Assembly (NCBI RefSeq): GCF_007998985.1 | Contig: NZ_CP041659.1 | Span: 2,163,319-2,227,318, forward strand | Direction: 5' to 3' | DNA: 64,000 bases | Source: Sphingomonas xanthus | Lineage (GTDB): Bacteria; Pseudomonadota; Alphaproteobacteria; Sphingomonadales; Sphingomonadaceae | Shown: piece after piece, positions 27,201 to 33,949 of the stretch | Position numbering within the stretch: the first letter of the stretch is position 1 | Layout of the letters: each line of letters opens with the position of its first letter | Notes under the pieces: model-generated | Database searches by the model: none | What the model saw: the letters and a program-made list of their open reading frames with translations, nothing else | Told to the model about the DNA's origin: nothing | Position numbers and translations under genes: made by a program

Positions 27201-28295
27201 TCGTCGAACCAGGTTCACCTGACGCTTCGCCGGAACGACATCAACTTTGCGGATGCAGCCACCACGGCCAACCAGGTCGCTGTTGCTAATGCTCTGCAGG
27301 GTCTCGACGTCGGGACGCTTTACGATGCGATCCTGGTCCAGTCCGAGGATGGCGCGCGGCAGGCCTACGACGGGCTGTCAGGTGAAATCTACGCGAGCAC
27401 GCCAATGCTGCTGGCGGAAGAGAACAACCGGCTCGTGCAGGCAATGCGCAAGGCTGAGCGTCGTCGCGCCGGCAATCTCTTCGTCTGGGCTGATGCCAGC
27501 CGCTCGGTAGGCAATCATGATGGGCGATATGAAACTGGTGCCGCGGCAGCTCGCGGTGACGGTAATGCCCTTCTCGGCGGCCTCGGCTATCTCTCCGGCG
27601 GACTTTCGATCAGCGCCGGGGGCGGCATCGCCAACAGCGACGTGAAGGTTGGCGCTCGCTCGAGCAAGGCGGACATCAAGTCGGCCCTGCTTGGTGCAGA
27701 CGTGACCTATACCGGTGAAGGCTTCGAAGTTGGCGGCGGGCTGACCCGCAGCTGGCACGACATCGACACCAATCGCCTGGTTGCCTTCCCTGGCTTCACG
27801 GATGAAGTGTCGTCGTCGCGCGATGGGCGGATAACGCAGATTGACCTGTTCGCTGCTGCGCCGACGACTGTCGCCGGCGTTGGCGTCGCGCCGTTCGCCG
27901 AACTCAGCCATCAGCGGATCAAGCTTGATGGTGCCGTTGAGAGCGGGGACGAAGCTGCTCTGACGATCGACGCGGAACGTTTCCGGAGCACTCGGACGCA
28001 GTTGGGTGTCAGGCTGCACCACGACATTGCCGGTTGGGGCGGCGTGATCACACCGCGTATGTCGGTAGGCTGGGAGCACCTCATGGGCGACCGCAAGGGC
28101 ATGATGCTCGCCTCGGTTGATGGCAGCAGCCCGTTCGTGGTCGAAGGCGTTGCGCGCGCAGCCAATGCTGCCCGGGTCAGTGCCGGCATTGACGGTGTCT
28201 TTGGCAACGTGAAGGTGGGGATCGGTTATGATGGTCGCCTGGCTACCAGCGAGGACCGCCAGACGGTCAGCCTGAATGTTGGCATCCGCTTTTAA
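21225..28295 (+). CDS. Giant glycine-rich autotransporter adhesin (type Va)
   Basis: A 2356-residue secreted protein with signal peptide (NLILSSTALIAFPAHAAEY). Residues 36-110 form initial beta-helix turns. Residues about 115-500 are extremely Gly-rich with Tyr-rich islands, one holding Tyr, Trp and two Cys (about 262-300). Residues about 500-1700 are repeated short turns of the type VxNxGxI and IDNLAGGxI, typical of a right-handed beta-helix. Two autotransporter-associated strand repeats occur near residues 1740 and 1840 (GGLWKGGTGTLALSGANSF; GNLTKSGSGVLMLSGANTY). The barrel starts near 2105 (LFVWADASRSVG) and ends VSLNVGIRF with the expected terminal Phe. Probable role is adhesion or aggregation. 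A terminator follows at 28312. Confidence 0.92.
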   Translation: MIAMTDRRAKRGLLRNLILSSTALIAFPAHAAEYVVTDAAGLSAAILASNASEEADTIVFANDIVAANLPVITGSLTINGAGYTLDGGSTRLFFIDAPNSSINILNFSSLYNGLAEGGDGAGLGGGGLGAGGAIFVNAGNVSVENVSFSQNGAVGGDGGSLAGGAAAAGGGGGLGGDGGGGSTAAGGGGGGFSGGGGGAGGTAVSQYNSYYSSYSSSTPAGAGGAGAGTSGNDGGAGSALGAGSGGFGFDAGLGGAAGTAGTSSYTGGYYSYGGCYYSWWGGSYCYSGWYSPGNYSETSSTGGGGGGGGATGGGDGGNGYAYGYYALPGGGGGGGGLTGVGGAGGSNGDGADGSYGGGGGGSAGSYMSVAGGNGGTFGGGGGSYDVAGAGGFGGGGGGSLYGAGGASGFGGGSGGSVYNSMVVGGGAGAGTGSTGSNNPEYAGGGGGAGFGGAIFVNAGATITIGGNVLFSGSAAQGGAGGGSGATGGSGAGSDMFLMSGTTTTFSPGTGNVITLTGTIADDSRNSLVGGSGPGATIAVAGGGSVQLDGHSSIAGGFTIGEDTSLAVGTDGLISAPGSAVRLVGGGALFANAGTTNGGAEAVRVSANGTVINTGTMSGSGTAITVDDGVHAVIGLATGSSTFGHVTVAGNGSAELRVDGLLDGGFQGGAGADLLHIGSTGIVTAASSLGAGDDMLMFTNGGAHAGVDGGEGHDTLFLSGFSSYGEAGLDTLTGFEALGKTGAGTLRFDSVPAGFNQFYAGNGSGNDGALVFSGTSSLTGDIYVNGAILRAETAGAFGTATIHMINPTVQFAATGVYANDIMLEVAPPASADPTRLEAINSAVAILTGVISTGTTPTTDPVQYVTIGGNGLIVLTNDANSWSGTTTIEAGASLSGTSNSISGGSIVNNGNLSFDQASSGTVGQAISGNGSVAVYGGGELTFANSLTFAGSMQVSDSQAIFQAANTVGPVFLYGDDGAVIVGSDGSLTTGASFGVYGGSGASTVDNSGTIQSTSYVGVRLDGDGSHLVNREGGTISGYYTGSSNYGVITAENYGVIRGTLFNGLDGNLSSVVNHAGGQIIGEGWASRTSGLGINSDRDVVVTNHGQIVGRFAGLVAVNGLTLTNGGLIGSGWLSGSTFAYSDGNDGVQALGGGSIDNLAGGQILGSITGIYSRGGLLEVTNAGQIHGNSFGFYNETGLALTNQSGGVVSGGDRAILVFGGATITNEIGGLITGPYGAVHSLGWQQVTVENSGDMIGAINSTHGGDLVITNHATGNIVREAFGSGIDVSGGGMLTLDNAGDIVGSGWGVVGRHSGDSIVNSGRIATGFISGETITLGGGEAVTLANGGMIENTATGQILGNSYAVLAFGNLVLSNAGTIQGGASGYVAGVRTDGGGTIDNLAGGSISGNTWGVVNNSSADLILTNAGHMRGDVFNAVYTGSGSGNQITNLATGTMVGGNAGIYSDGANLTVNNAGIIQVVGGSENSVISGIFSSAAGANITNSGTIESTLAAGNGIYLAQGGTITNMAGGVISGGIDGAAIILGATSDLDLQAGSTVNGDIVVGGGQLVTATIAGTVNGAYNATGDNGVDVITLEAGGTLSAAGLGGGDDNLTLRSGGLGGLADGGDGLDQLLFDIGSGTVSYDAGQFLGFEVRTKTGAGVLSLSGIDTLTADFGVSGGTLAVSGGSAINDAAAVSLSAGATLRLDSSEAIRTIMGSGSVALGANNLVLVGNDTGTFAGVISGSGGLWKGGTGTLALSGANSFTGGLQVAGGRVQLVSSERLADSVLVGVDSGATFDLAGHTETIGGLTGNGSVTLGSGHLIVSSALNTQFGGVISGTGNLTKSGSGVLMLSGANTYTGPTAVTGGSLLVNGSLASMVTVSGGGLIGGNGSIAGLVVNSGGILAPGNSIGHLQVAGNLTFNSGSIYQVETTPTAADLATATGNIVINGGTVQVLAGGATYSPLTSYLILQAGGSVSGAFNSVTSNLAFLDPTLSYSSNQVHLTLRRNDINFADAATTANQVAVANALQGLDVGTLYDAILVQSEDGARQAYDGLSGEIYASTPMLLAEENNRLVQAMRKAERRRAGNLFVWADASRSVGNHDGRYETGAAAARGDGNALLGGLGYLSGGLSISAGGGIANSDVKVGARSSKADIKSALLGADVTYTGEGFEVGGGLTRSWHDIDTNRLVAFPGFTDEVSSSRDGRITQIDLFAAAPTTVAGVGVAPFAELSHQRIKLDGAVESGDEAALTIDAERFRSTRTQLGVRLHHDIAGWGGVITPRMSVGWEHLMGDRKGMMLASVDGSSPFVVEGVARAANAARVSAGIDGVFGNVKVGIGYDGRLATSEDRQTVSLNVGIRF

Positions 28296-28311
28296 TCACC
28301 TCTGAAATTGA

Positions 28312-28342
28312 AAAGGCGGCTGGGTGACCCGGCCGCCTTTTT
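28312..28342. terminator. Bidirectional Rho-independent terminator
   Basis: AAAAGGCGGC, then a GGG-N3-CCC inner part, then GCCGCCTTTTT. The T-run serves the autotransporter gene and the A-run serves the GGDEF-EAL gene on the other strand. Confidence 0.88.
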
Positions 28343-28385
28343 GATTCCCGCTCGTCCTCGTCGGTGGTGCGCCGCGACTTCTCGG

Positions 28386-30356
28386 TTACACGGCGATCTT
28401 CTCGAAGCCGTCTACTGCGAACAGGCCCGAGAAACGCTGTGCCTCTCTGGCTTGAAGTGGCTGTGAAAGCAGGAAGCCCTGGCCATAGCGGCAGCCGAGA
28501 CTTTGGAGCGCATTCAGCTGGAGGTCGGTTTCGATATGCTCGGCGACACAGGGAACGCCGATTGACTGGCAAAGTGCAAGAACGCCGCTGATCAGCGGAA
28601 GGCTGTCGGGGTTATGGATCAGAGACCTGACCAGCGAGCCGTCCATCTTCACGCAGTCGAACCGGATCTCGCGAAGATAGGTGATGGAGGCATAGCCGGA
28701 GCCAAAGTCATCCAACGCAATTTGCATATTGGATTCCCTGAGCTTCGAAATGCAGCGCCGGGCAGCATCGAAATCGCTGAGGAGGGCTGTTTCGGTGACC
28801 TCGATCTGGATCCTACTAGGATCGAGACCACTAGCTTTTACGACATTGATGATCTGGTCGGCCGCGTCGGTGGAGCAAATCTGGCAAGGGCTGAGGTTGA
28901 AGGAGAGTTTGACCGGGTTTGGCCATTTCAGCGTGTCTCTGCACGCCTTCGCCAAAAGCGCCTCGCTGAGCGGCTCGATGATGCTGATCTGCTCGGTTAT
29001 TGGAATGAATTCGGCAGGCGATATCCAGCCAAGCTCGGAGTGACGCCAGCGCGCCAATGCCTCGAATGAAGCGACCTCCATTCTCTGCAGGTCAAAAATG
29101 GGCTGATAGGCAACGTCGATCTGCTCGGTGATATTGGGTTCGCGCAGGGCCTGTTCGATCAGGGTTCGGCGTTCGACCTGGTATCTCACGTCTTCGGTGA
29201 AACACTGAACCTGGCCGCGGCCATGACCCTTTGCGATGTAGAGAGCGAGATCGGCCATGCGCATGATTTCTGAACTGGATTCCGGCATCGGGCATGCCGC
29301 GACGCCAGCGCAAGCCGTCACGGTCATTCTTCGCCCGTCACTCGTGAACGGGGTGTCGATTTCCTTGATGGCCTCCAGTGCCAGCGCCTGGATTTCATCG
29401 ATCGAGAGATTTGGGCGCAAGATTGCAAATTCATCCCCGCCCAGTCGGAACACAGAGGCTTCACCGACGAGCCCGCAGAGGCGGGTTGCGACATCCTTGA
29501 GCAGGGCGTCGCCTGCGAGGTGACCATAGGTGTCATTGATCGGTTTGAACCCATCAAGGTCAAAGATCGCGATGCCTACGGTTTGAGCCGAGGGGGCGAT
29601 CTGGTCGAGTTGAGACAAGAATCCTCGGCGATTGAGGAGACCGGTGAGCGCGTCGGTCCTGGCAATCTGCGCGACACGGGTCTTTTCGAGCAAAGCCTCA
29701 TTTTCCGCAGCCAACGCGCGGCTTCGCTCGCGTTCGGTATCGATGTTGGATCTGACCAACTTTACGAAGGCCGCGTCATGCGCCGCGATCGTTCGCGTCA
29801 TCATCGCCAGTGCGGCGATGAAGCTGAACGCAATGCTGATCTCGAGTATCCCACCTGAGATCGACAATAGGACAATGAATGGGGCAAGCGTGCAGTAGAT
29901 CACCGCGTGGGCGGCCGCCGGAAAGTTGATCAACCCGTAGCAGGCCCCGATTCCGAACATGCCAACGAAGAGCGGCGCTACCAGCGACATTGGAAGCGGG
30001 AGCTGCAGAAAGATGCTTACGCACCAAGCCGTAAACAGCAGGGTCACGCACGAGCTGAGGATAAAGCTCTTCTTGAGGTGGGCCTGGATTTCGGAAACTG
30101 ACAGGGTCTTGTGACGGATCCGATACCAGTGCGCCATCCGCGCGACGATGATGGTGAAGAAGACGGCGCCGGCAACCGTTCCGCCGGTGTAATCGGAGTT
30201 GCGGAGGGCACCTTCGACCCCGATCACATTGGCTCCGAGAATGCCGAATATCCACGGGACCTGCTGTCTTAGGGAAGCAAATCTGTTGCGGAGGACCTCC
30301 CGCTCGAAGGGAGCCGAAGCCGAAATACGCAACCAACGAACAAGGTAGGAATCCAT
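28386..30356 (-). CDS. Membrane GGDEF-EAL cyclic-di-GMP enzyme
   Basis: A 656-residue protein with the same architecture as the one at 7879. An N-terminal region has about six membrane segments (VAGAVFFTIIVARMAHWY, FILSSCVTLLFTAWCVSIF, LVAPLFVGMFGIGACYGL, LAPFIVLLSISGGILEISI). The GGDEF domain (DALTGLLNRRGF, RLGGDEFAIL) is intact and has no RxxD I-site. The EAL domain has EALARW, FNLSP, EVTETA, DDFGSGYAS, VKMDG and AEHIET. His replaces the common Gly in the AEHIET loop. Both activities look possible. It converges on the autotransporter gene, and the diguanylate cyclase gene lies just upstream in the same direction. Confidence 0.9.
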   Translation of the reverse strand: MDSYLVRWLRISASAPFEREVLRNRFASLRQQVPWIFGILGANVIGVEGALRNSDYTGGTVAGAVFFTIIVARMAHWYRIRHKTLSVSEIQAHLKKSFILSSCVTLLFTAWCVSIFLQLPLPMSLVAPLFVGMFGIGACYGLINFPAAAHAVIYCTLAPFIVLLSISGGILEISIAFSFIAALAMMTRTIAAHDAAFVKLVRSNIDTERERSRALAAENEALLEKTRVAQIARTDALTGLLNRRGFLSQLDQIAPSAQTVGIAIFDLDGFKPINDTYGHLAGDALLKDVATRLCGLVGEASVFRLGGDEFAILRPNLSIDEIQALALEAIKEIDTPFTSDGRRMTVTACAGVAACPMPESSSEIMRMADLALYIAKGHGRGQVQCFTEDVRYQVERRTLIEQALREPNITEQIDVAYQPIFDLQRMEVASFEALARWRHSELGWISPAEFIPITEQISIIEPLSEALLAKACRDTLKWPNPVKLSFNLSPCQICSTDAADQIINVVKASGLDPSRIQIEVTETALLSDFDAARRCISKLRESNMQIALDDFGSGYASITYLREIRFDCVKMDGSLVRSLIHNPDSLPLISGVLALCQSIGVPCVAEHIETDLQLNALQSLGCRYGQGFLLSQPLQAREAQRFSGLFAVDGFEKIAV

Positions 30357-30396
30357 GTCGATTGGTTAAGTCCGCATTGTTTACGCCTGATTGAAA

Positions 30397-30419
30397 TTGC
30401 CACCAAAATGGTGAGGCAA
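30397..30419. promoter_or_regulatory. Inverted repeat upstream of the GGDEF-EAL gene
   Basis: TTGCC-acc-aaaa-tggtga-GGCAA, containing the inner palindrome CACCA-AAA-TGGTG. It lies about 45 bases from the start at 30356 and is a candidate operator. Confidence 0.35.
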
Positions 30420-30492
30420 ACCGACTGTTAGGCGGCCTCCAGGGGGCTCATTGCGTTCGCGCTGGTAGGTCGGGCGCCGAAAGCAGGAAAGT

Positions 30493-31743
30493 TCAAGCAG
30501 CCAGGGACGCCACGTTCTCGACGCGGTTTCGCCCCGAGCGCTTTGCTTCGTAAAGTGCCTTGTCCGCGAGCTCGACCCATCGGCCAATCGAAAGACCTCT
30601 TCCTGCCTCGATCTGCGCCAGGCCCATGCTGACCGTGACGATCCCCATCTTGTTGCCGACGTGAGGGATCTGCATGGCCTCGATGGCTGCACGGAAGCGT
30701 TCGGCAGAGACCTTGCCGGCTTCGAGCGACGTCGATTTGAGCAGCAGGACGAATTCCTCGCCGCCATATCGATAGACCTGGTCATCGTAACGGGAAGCCG
30801 CCTTGAAAGCGTCGGCAATGGAGCGAAGCACTTCGTCGCCGGCGAGGTGGCCGTAATTGTCGTTGTAGAGCTTGAAGTTGTCGACGTCGCACATGATCAG
30901 GGAATAGGACTCTCCATCCTGAAGTGCGCGTGGAATGACGTTCTCGACATCCTCGTTGAACTTTCGCCGGCTCTGAACGCCTGTCAGCGCGTCAACGCGA
31001 GCCTGTTCGAACAGATTCTGGTTTGCCGCTTTCAACAGTTCCTGGGCGCTCCGGAGATCCACCAGCGCCGTTTCGGTACGCTCCTGTGACAGCTTGAGTT
31101 CGCGTGCCCAACTGCGGGCAGGACGACCTGCGGCGAATGTCCCCACGATGAGGAACAGGAACGACGCAAGGCTGAGAGTGAGAATGGCGGTCAGGTAGGA
31201 ATCCAGGCGACGCTCGCTACTCATGAAATGCTCGGTCGCCCGCTGTTCGATCTCGGCGATGCTGCCGTAATAGATTTTGAGATAGCGATTATAGTCCTCG
31301 CCGTGGATGAGCTCTTTGGCCTCGTCGAGCCGGCCACGGCTGGCAAGGTCCAGGGCCTGGAATTCGCGCGCGGTGAGAGCAAGGTCGGCGCTGTTAACAT
31401 TGGAGGTGGCAACGGTTGTAACCGCCGAGGGCTCGAGGTTCGTGCGCAGCTCCTTCAGTGTCTCACGCAGCTGGGGCTGCACCGCGCGGTAACGGGCAGC
31501 AGCCTCGGGATCGCCAGTCGCGACGACTGCCTTGATCGATAATTCGAGAACGCTGCCATAATGTTCAAGGCGCTCAGCTGCGGTCAGGATCTTGGTCTGG
31601 GACCGGACCGAGGTGCGGATCTGCTCGCCAAGGTGCCAAGTCATGTAGCTCGATATTCCGAGCATCAGGATGATCGCGCCGATGCTGGCCGCGACGATCG
31701 TCTTGGGGAAGCTGGGGAGGGCGGATTTACCTTCAATAGTCAT
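30493..31743 (-). CDS. Diguanylate cyclase with periplasmic helical sensor
   Basis: A 416-residue protein. Two membrane segments (TIVAASIGAIILMLGISSYM and LTLSLASFLFLIVGTFAAG) flank a helical periplasmic domain of about 140 residues. A coiled linker leads to a GGDEF-type domain (DALTGVQSRRKF, YRYGGEEFVLLL). RYDD five residues before GGEEF is an intact RxxD allosteric I-site, so product inhibition is expected. This is the only one of the three GGDEF proteins here that has it. No EAL domain. It is likely to make c-di-GMP for the nearby surface systems. Confidence 0.92.
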   Translation of the reverse strand: MTIEGKSALPSFPKTIVAASIGAIILMLGISSYMTWHLGEQIRTSVRSQTKILTAAERLEHYGSVLELSIKAVVATGDPEAAARYRAVQPQLRETLKELRTNLEPSAVTTVATSNVNSADLALTAREFQALDLASRGRLDEAKELIHGEDYNRYLKIYYGSIAEIEQRATEHFMSSERRLDSYLTAILTLSLASFLFLIVGTFAAGRPARSWARELKLSQERTETALVDLRSAQELLKAANQNLFEQARVDALTGVQSRRKFNEDVENVIPRALQDGESYSLIMCDVDNFKLYNDNYGHLAGDEVLRSIADAFKAASRYDDQVYRYGGEEFVLLLKSTSLEAGKVSAERFRAAIEAMQIPHVGNKMGIVTVSMGLAQIEAGRGLSIGRWVELADKALYEAKRSGRNRVENVASLAA

Positions 31744-32046
31744 CGGTCAGCGCGATCCTGCTTGATGGTCAGTAACCTCACTGGCGTGCAGGGGTGAGCG
31801 CTGACCTGGTTAGCAAGCGCATTAAGCCACGCGCCTCTTCCGGCGATTAACCGTCGCTCCGAAACGGAGGGATTGGTGAGACGTTCAAGTCGCTGGCTGT
31901 TGCCCGAGAGTAGTGGAGACGAGTAGGGGGCGCAGCAGGCTGTTCTTTCTCATGCTGGGCAACAGGCAGGGTTTCTCCCGGATGTGCAGACTGCTTAACG
32001 CGAATTAAATCCCCACGTTATGTTTTTGCCCTTGGGGGAGGGGTTT
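31744..32046. other. Intergenic region upstream of the diguanylate cyclase gene
   Basis: No gene supported. It contains TTAGCAAGCG (shared with the 7.8-kb leader), ATTAACCGTC (shared with about 3459-3468) and GCTCCGAAACGGAGG at 31856-31870, a CTCCG-AAA-CGGAG palindrome that resembles the GGTCCGAAATGGACC sites at 11 of 15 positions. Confidence 0.4.
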
Positions 32047-32223
32047 GTGAAAGAGTTATGCCGTAAACTGACAGGGCACTTGCGTTCGAAGCGCCGTGCC
32101 AAGCGTACGCCGGATGGCTGGGAGAGTGTTTGCAGCGTCTGCGGGGCGCGCCTTCTGCGTACCCAGCCAGGTAAATGGATCGAGCTGGCCAGAGCCGAGA
32201 GGGAAGAGAGCACGACAGCCTGA
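32047..32223 (+). CDS. Small basic CxxC protein
   Basis: A 58-residue basic protein from GTG 32047, which has GGGGGAGGGG just upstream; the frame extends to 32020. The sequence runs VKELCRKLTGHLRSKRRAKR, then WESVCSVCGARLLRTQPGKW. The single CxxC in a zinc-ribbon-like hairpin with a conserved-looking PGKW suggests a small metal- or nucleic-acid-binding protein. Another Cys lies near the N-terminus. No family recognised. Confidence 0.45.
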   Translation: MKELCRKLTGHLRSKRRAKRTPDGWESVCSVCGARLLRTQPGKWIELARAEREESTTA

Positions 32224-32268
32224 AATTCCGGCTTTGCGATGTCCTGTCCTGAGAGATAATTCGGGCCG

Positions 32269-32979
32269 ATGCTGAACCAACTTCTGTTCGCCGCGATGAT
32301 TGCGGCTGCCAGCAATGGCGTAGATCCCGTGGTGGGTACCGCTACGGCCGGGGATGGAGATTCCCTGGACATTGGTGACGTGCGCGTGCGCCTGTTCGGC
32401 ATTGATGCGCCGGAGCTAAGCCAGACCTGTCAAAAGGGCGGGCAGAGCTGGGATTGCGGGCGCGACGCCAAAGACCGGCTCGCGTCCCTGGTGCAAGGCC
32501 GCGAGGTGCGCTGCGTACCGACCGGTTTCGATGTGCATGGTCGCACGATCGCGAGATGTTCGGCCGGAGGCGTCGATCTCAACCGGGCGATGGTCGCGAG
32601 TGGCTATGCCTTGGCGTTTCGACGCTATTCCCATGACTATGTCTCGGCTGAGCAAAGCGCAAAGCTCGGCAAAAAGGGGCTATGGGCAGGAACGTTCCAG
32701 GCGCCTTCCGAGGTGAGGGCGGAGCAAGGTGTTGGGCGCGCCTCTGGCCGCGGGACCAAGGCCGCTGGAAGTTCGGCGCGCTCCCAGTCGCAGCGCCGGC
32801 CCATGGCTGCGCTGAGCTCTTCCAGGGGCTGCAACATCAAGGGTAATCACTCGCGGAAGGGCGAGTTCATCTATCACCTTCCGGGAATGCCCTATTATGC
32901 GCAGACGCGTGCCGAGGCGATGTTCTGCAGCGAAGCCGAGGCCCGGGCCGCGGGATATCGCCGAGCGAAGGTTCGATAG
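32269..32979 (+). CDS. SNase-like (thermonuclease) nuclease with C-terminal Cys domain
   Basis: A 236-residue protein with a short hydrophobic N-terminus (MLNQLLFAAMIAAASNG) that may be an export signal. The staphylococcal-nuclease domain shows GDGDSLDIGDVRVRLFGIDA with PE following, and GRTIARC, carrying the Asp/Arg/Glu catalytic set. Cys pairs (SQTCQKGG..WDC) suggest disulfides and an extracytoplasmic location. After a Ser/Arg/Gln-rich linker the C-terminus (CNIKGNHSRKGEFIYHLPG, YYAQTRAEAMFCSEAEARAAG) is a small two-Cys domain seen after some SNases. Its role is nuclease scavenging or defence; the exact substrate is unknown. Confidence 0.85.
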   Translation: MLNQLLFAAMIAAASNGVDPVVGTATAGDGDSLDIGDVRVRLFGIDAPELSQTCQKGGQSWDCGRDAKDRLASLVQGREVRCVPTGFDVHGRTIARCSAGGVDLNRAMVASGYALAFRRYSHDYVSAEQSAKLGKKGLWAGTFQAPSEVRAEQGVGRASGRGTKAAGSSARSQSQRRPMAALSSSRGCNIKGNHSRKGEFIYHLPGMPYYAQTRAEAMFCSEAEARAAGYRRAKVR

Positions 32980-33039
32980 CGCGACTGACGAGAACCGGAC
33001 AGCTTGGCCCTTGCCGGCTTTTTTCTGATGCAGTGAGCG

Positions 33040-33420
33040 CTAGAGGTTCGGCCGAGGGCGCGATCTGCGCGACCGGGCACCAGCGAGCATTGTGCTGCGG
33101 ATAGTGGCCAAGAGCCCCGCGCCAATTGCGGCGCCGATCATTCCGGCAAGCCAGTCGGCGGGGTCTGGATCCCTCGTAAAAGGATGGACGCCCTGGAGAA
33201 ACTCCAGAGTTCCACTGGCGAGCGCAACGACCAGCAGGATCGCCCATAGCGACCGGCGGGGAAATGCTGCTCCGCCGAGGAATGTCACGAGGCCCATTCC
33301 TACGGCATGTTTGGTGGGGTCGGCTTCGAGGCCGGCGATGGCGGGCGGTGCCGGCAGCAGCGCCAGGACGATGGTAGCAGGGATAGCCAGGATCAGCAGG
33401 AAGCGAAGGATAGCGTGCAT
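33040..33420 (-). CDS. VanZ-like membrane protein
   Basis: A 126-residue membrane protein from ATG 33420; the longer frame to 33516 lacks a good signal. Four hydrophobic segments are visible: ILRFLLILAIPATIVLALL, GMGLVTFLGGAAF, LWAILLVVALASGTLEFLQG and WLAGMIGAAIGAGLLATI. The acidic LEFLQ..PFTRDPDPADWLA is characteristic of VanZ-like proteins, whose general role is unknown. It often lies near polysaccharide genes, as here. It is convergent with the SNase gene. Confidence 0.75.
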   Translation of the reverse strand: MHAILRFLLILAIPATIVLALLPAPPAIAGLEADPTKHAVGMGLVTFLGGAAFPRRSLWAILLVVALASGTLEFLQGVHPFTRDPDPADWLAGMIGAAIGAGLLATIRSTMLAGARSRRSRPRPNL

Positions 33421-33598
33421 TGAGGGCCTTCTAACGACAAACTCGGTCGCTCCTCTCCATTTTTCTCGCTGCGTCGATACCGGGGAAGTTCCGGGTTGCG
33501 CCCAAGTGCCACCCATCTAAGGCGGCAACGCGGGGAGGGCGCCCAGGCGCATTCAGCCTCTTGTGATCAGCGGTCTCGGGCCTTGTTGAGCGTGTTTT

Positions 33599-33949
33599 AT
33601 GTGTGGAATCCTAGCCATTGTCGGAGGTGAACCGGTGCAGCGGCGCCTCTCCGGCGGGCTAATGCGGTTCCAAGGGCGCAGCGATGCGGCGGAATGTCTC
33701 CGCGCTGTCGTTGCAATTACGCAGTGCCATCCGATCACAACCACGATCGCCTCCGAAAGGCCGGGGCAACTGGCCGTAGAGCCTGCTCCTGTCGCCGCGG
33801 GCGCCGGTGTTGTGATGCCGTGCAGCTGCGAAACGAAGCGTGGCGGTCAGGTGAGCCGGTTGCCTGCGCTAGCAGCTGGACAATTCAACTGGGAACGGGG
33901 CCCAAGACCCTGCTCCATCGCTGCTGTCGTATCCGGATCTATCTTGTGA
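33599..33949 (+). pseudogene. Remnant resembling the GlmS N-terminal amidotransferase domain
   Basis: A 116-codon frame starting MCGILAIVGGEPVQRRLSGG, then LMRFQGRSDAAE. This closely parallels the start of glucosamine-6-phosphate synthase (MCGIxGIxG..PV..RL..GLRRLEYRGYDSAG), including the catalytic Cys2. A weak later echo of RRRAxGKL is ERPGQLAVE. The rest of the glutaminase domain and the whole isomerase domain are missing, and the tail is unrecognisable. Its TGA overlaps the GTG of the epimerase gene, so it might still be translated as a leader. A degraded 5' fragment is the simplest explanation. Confidence 0.5.
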
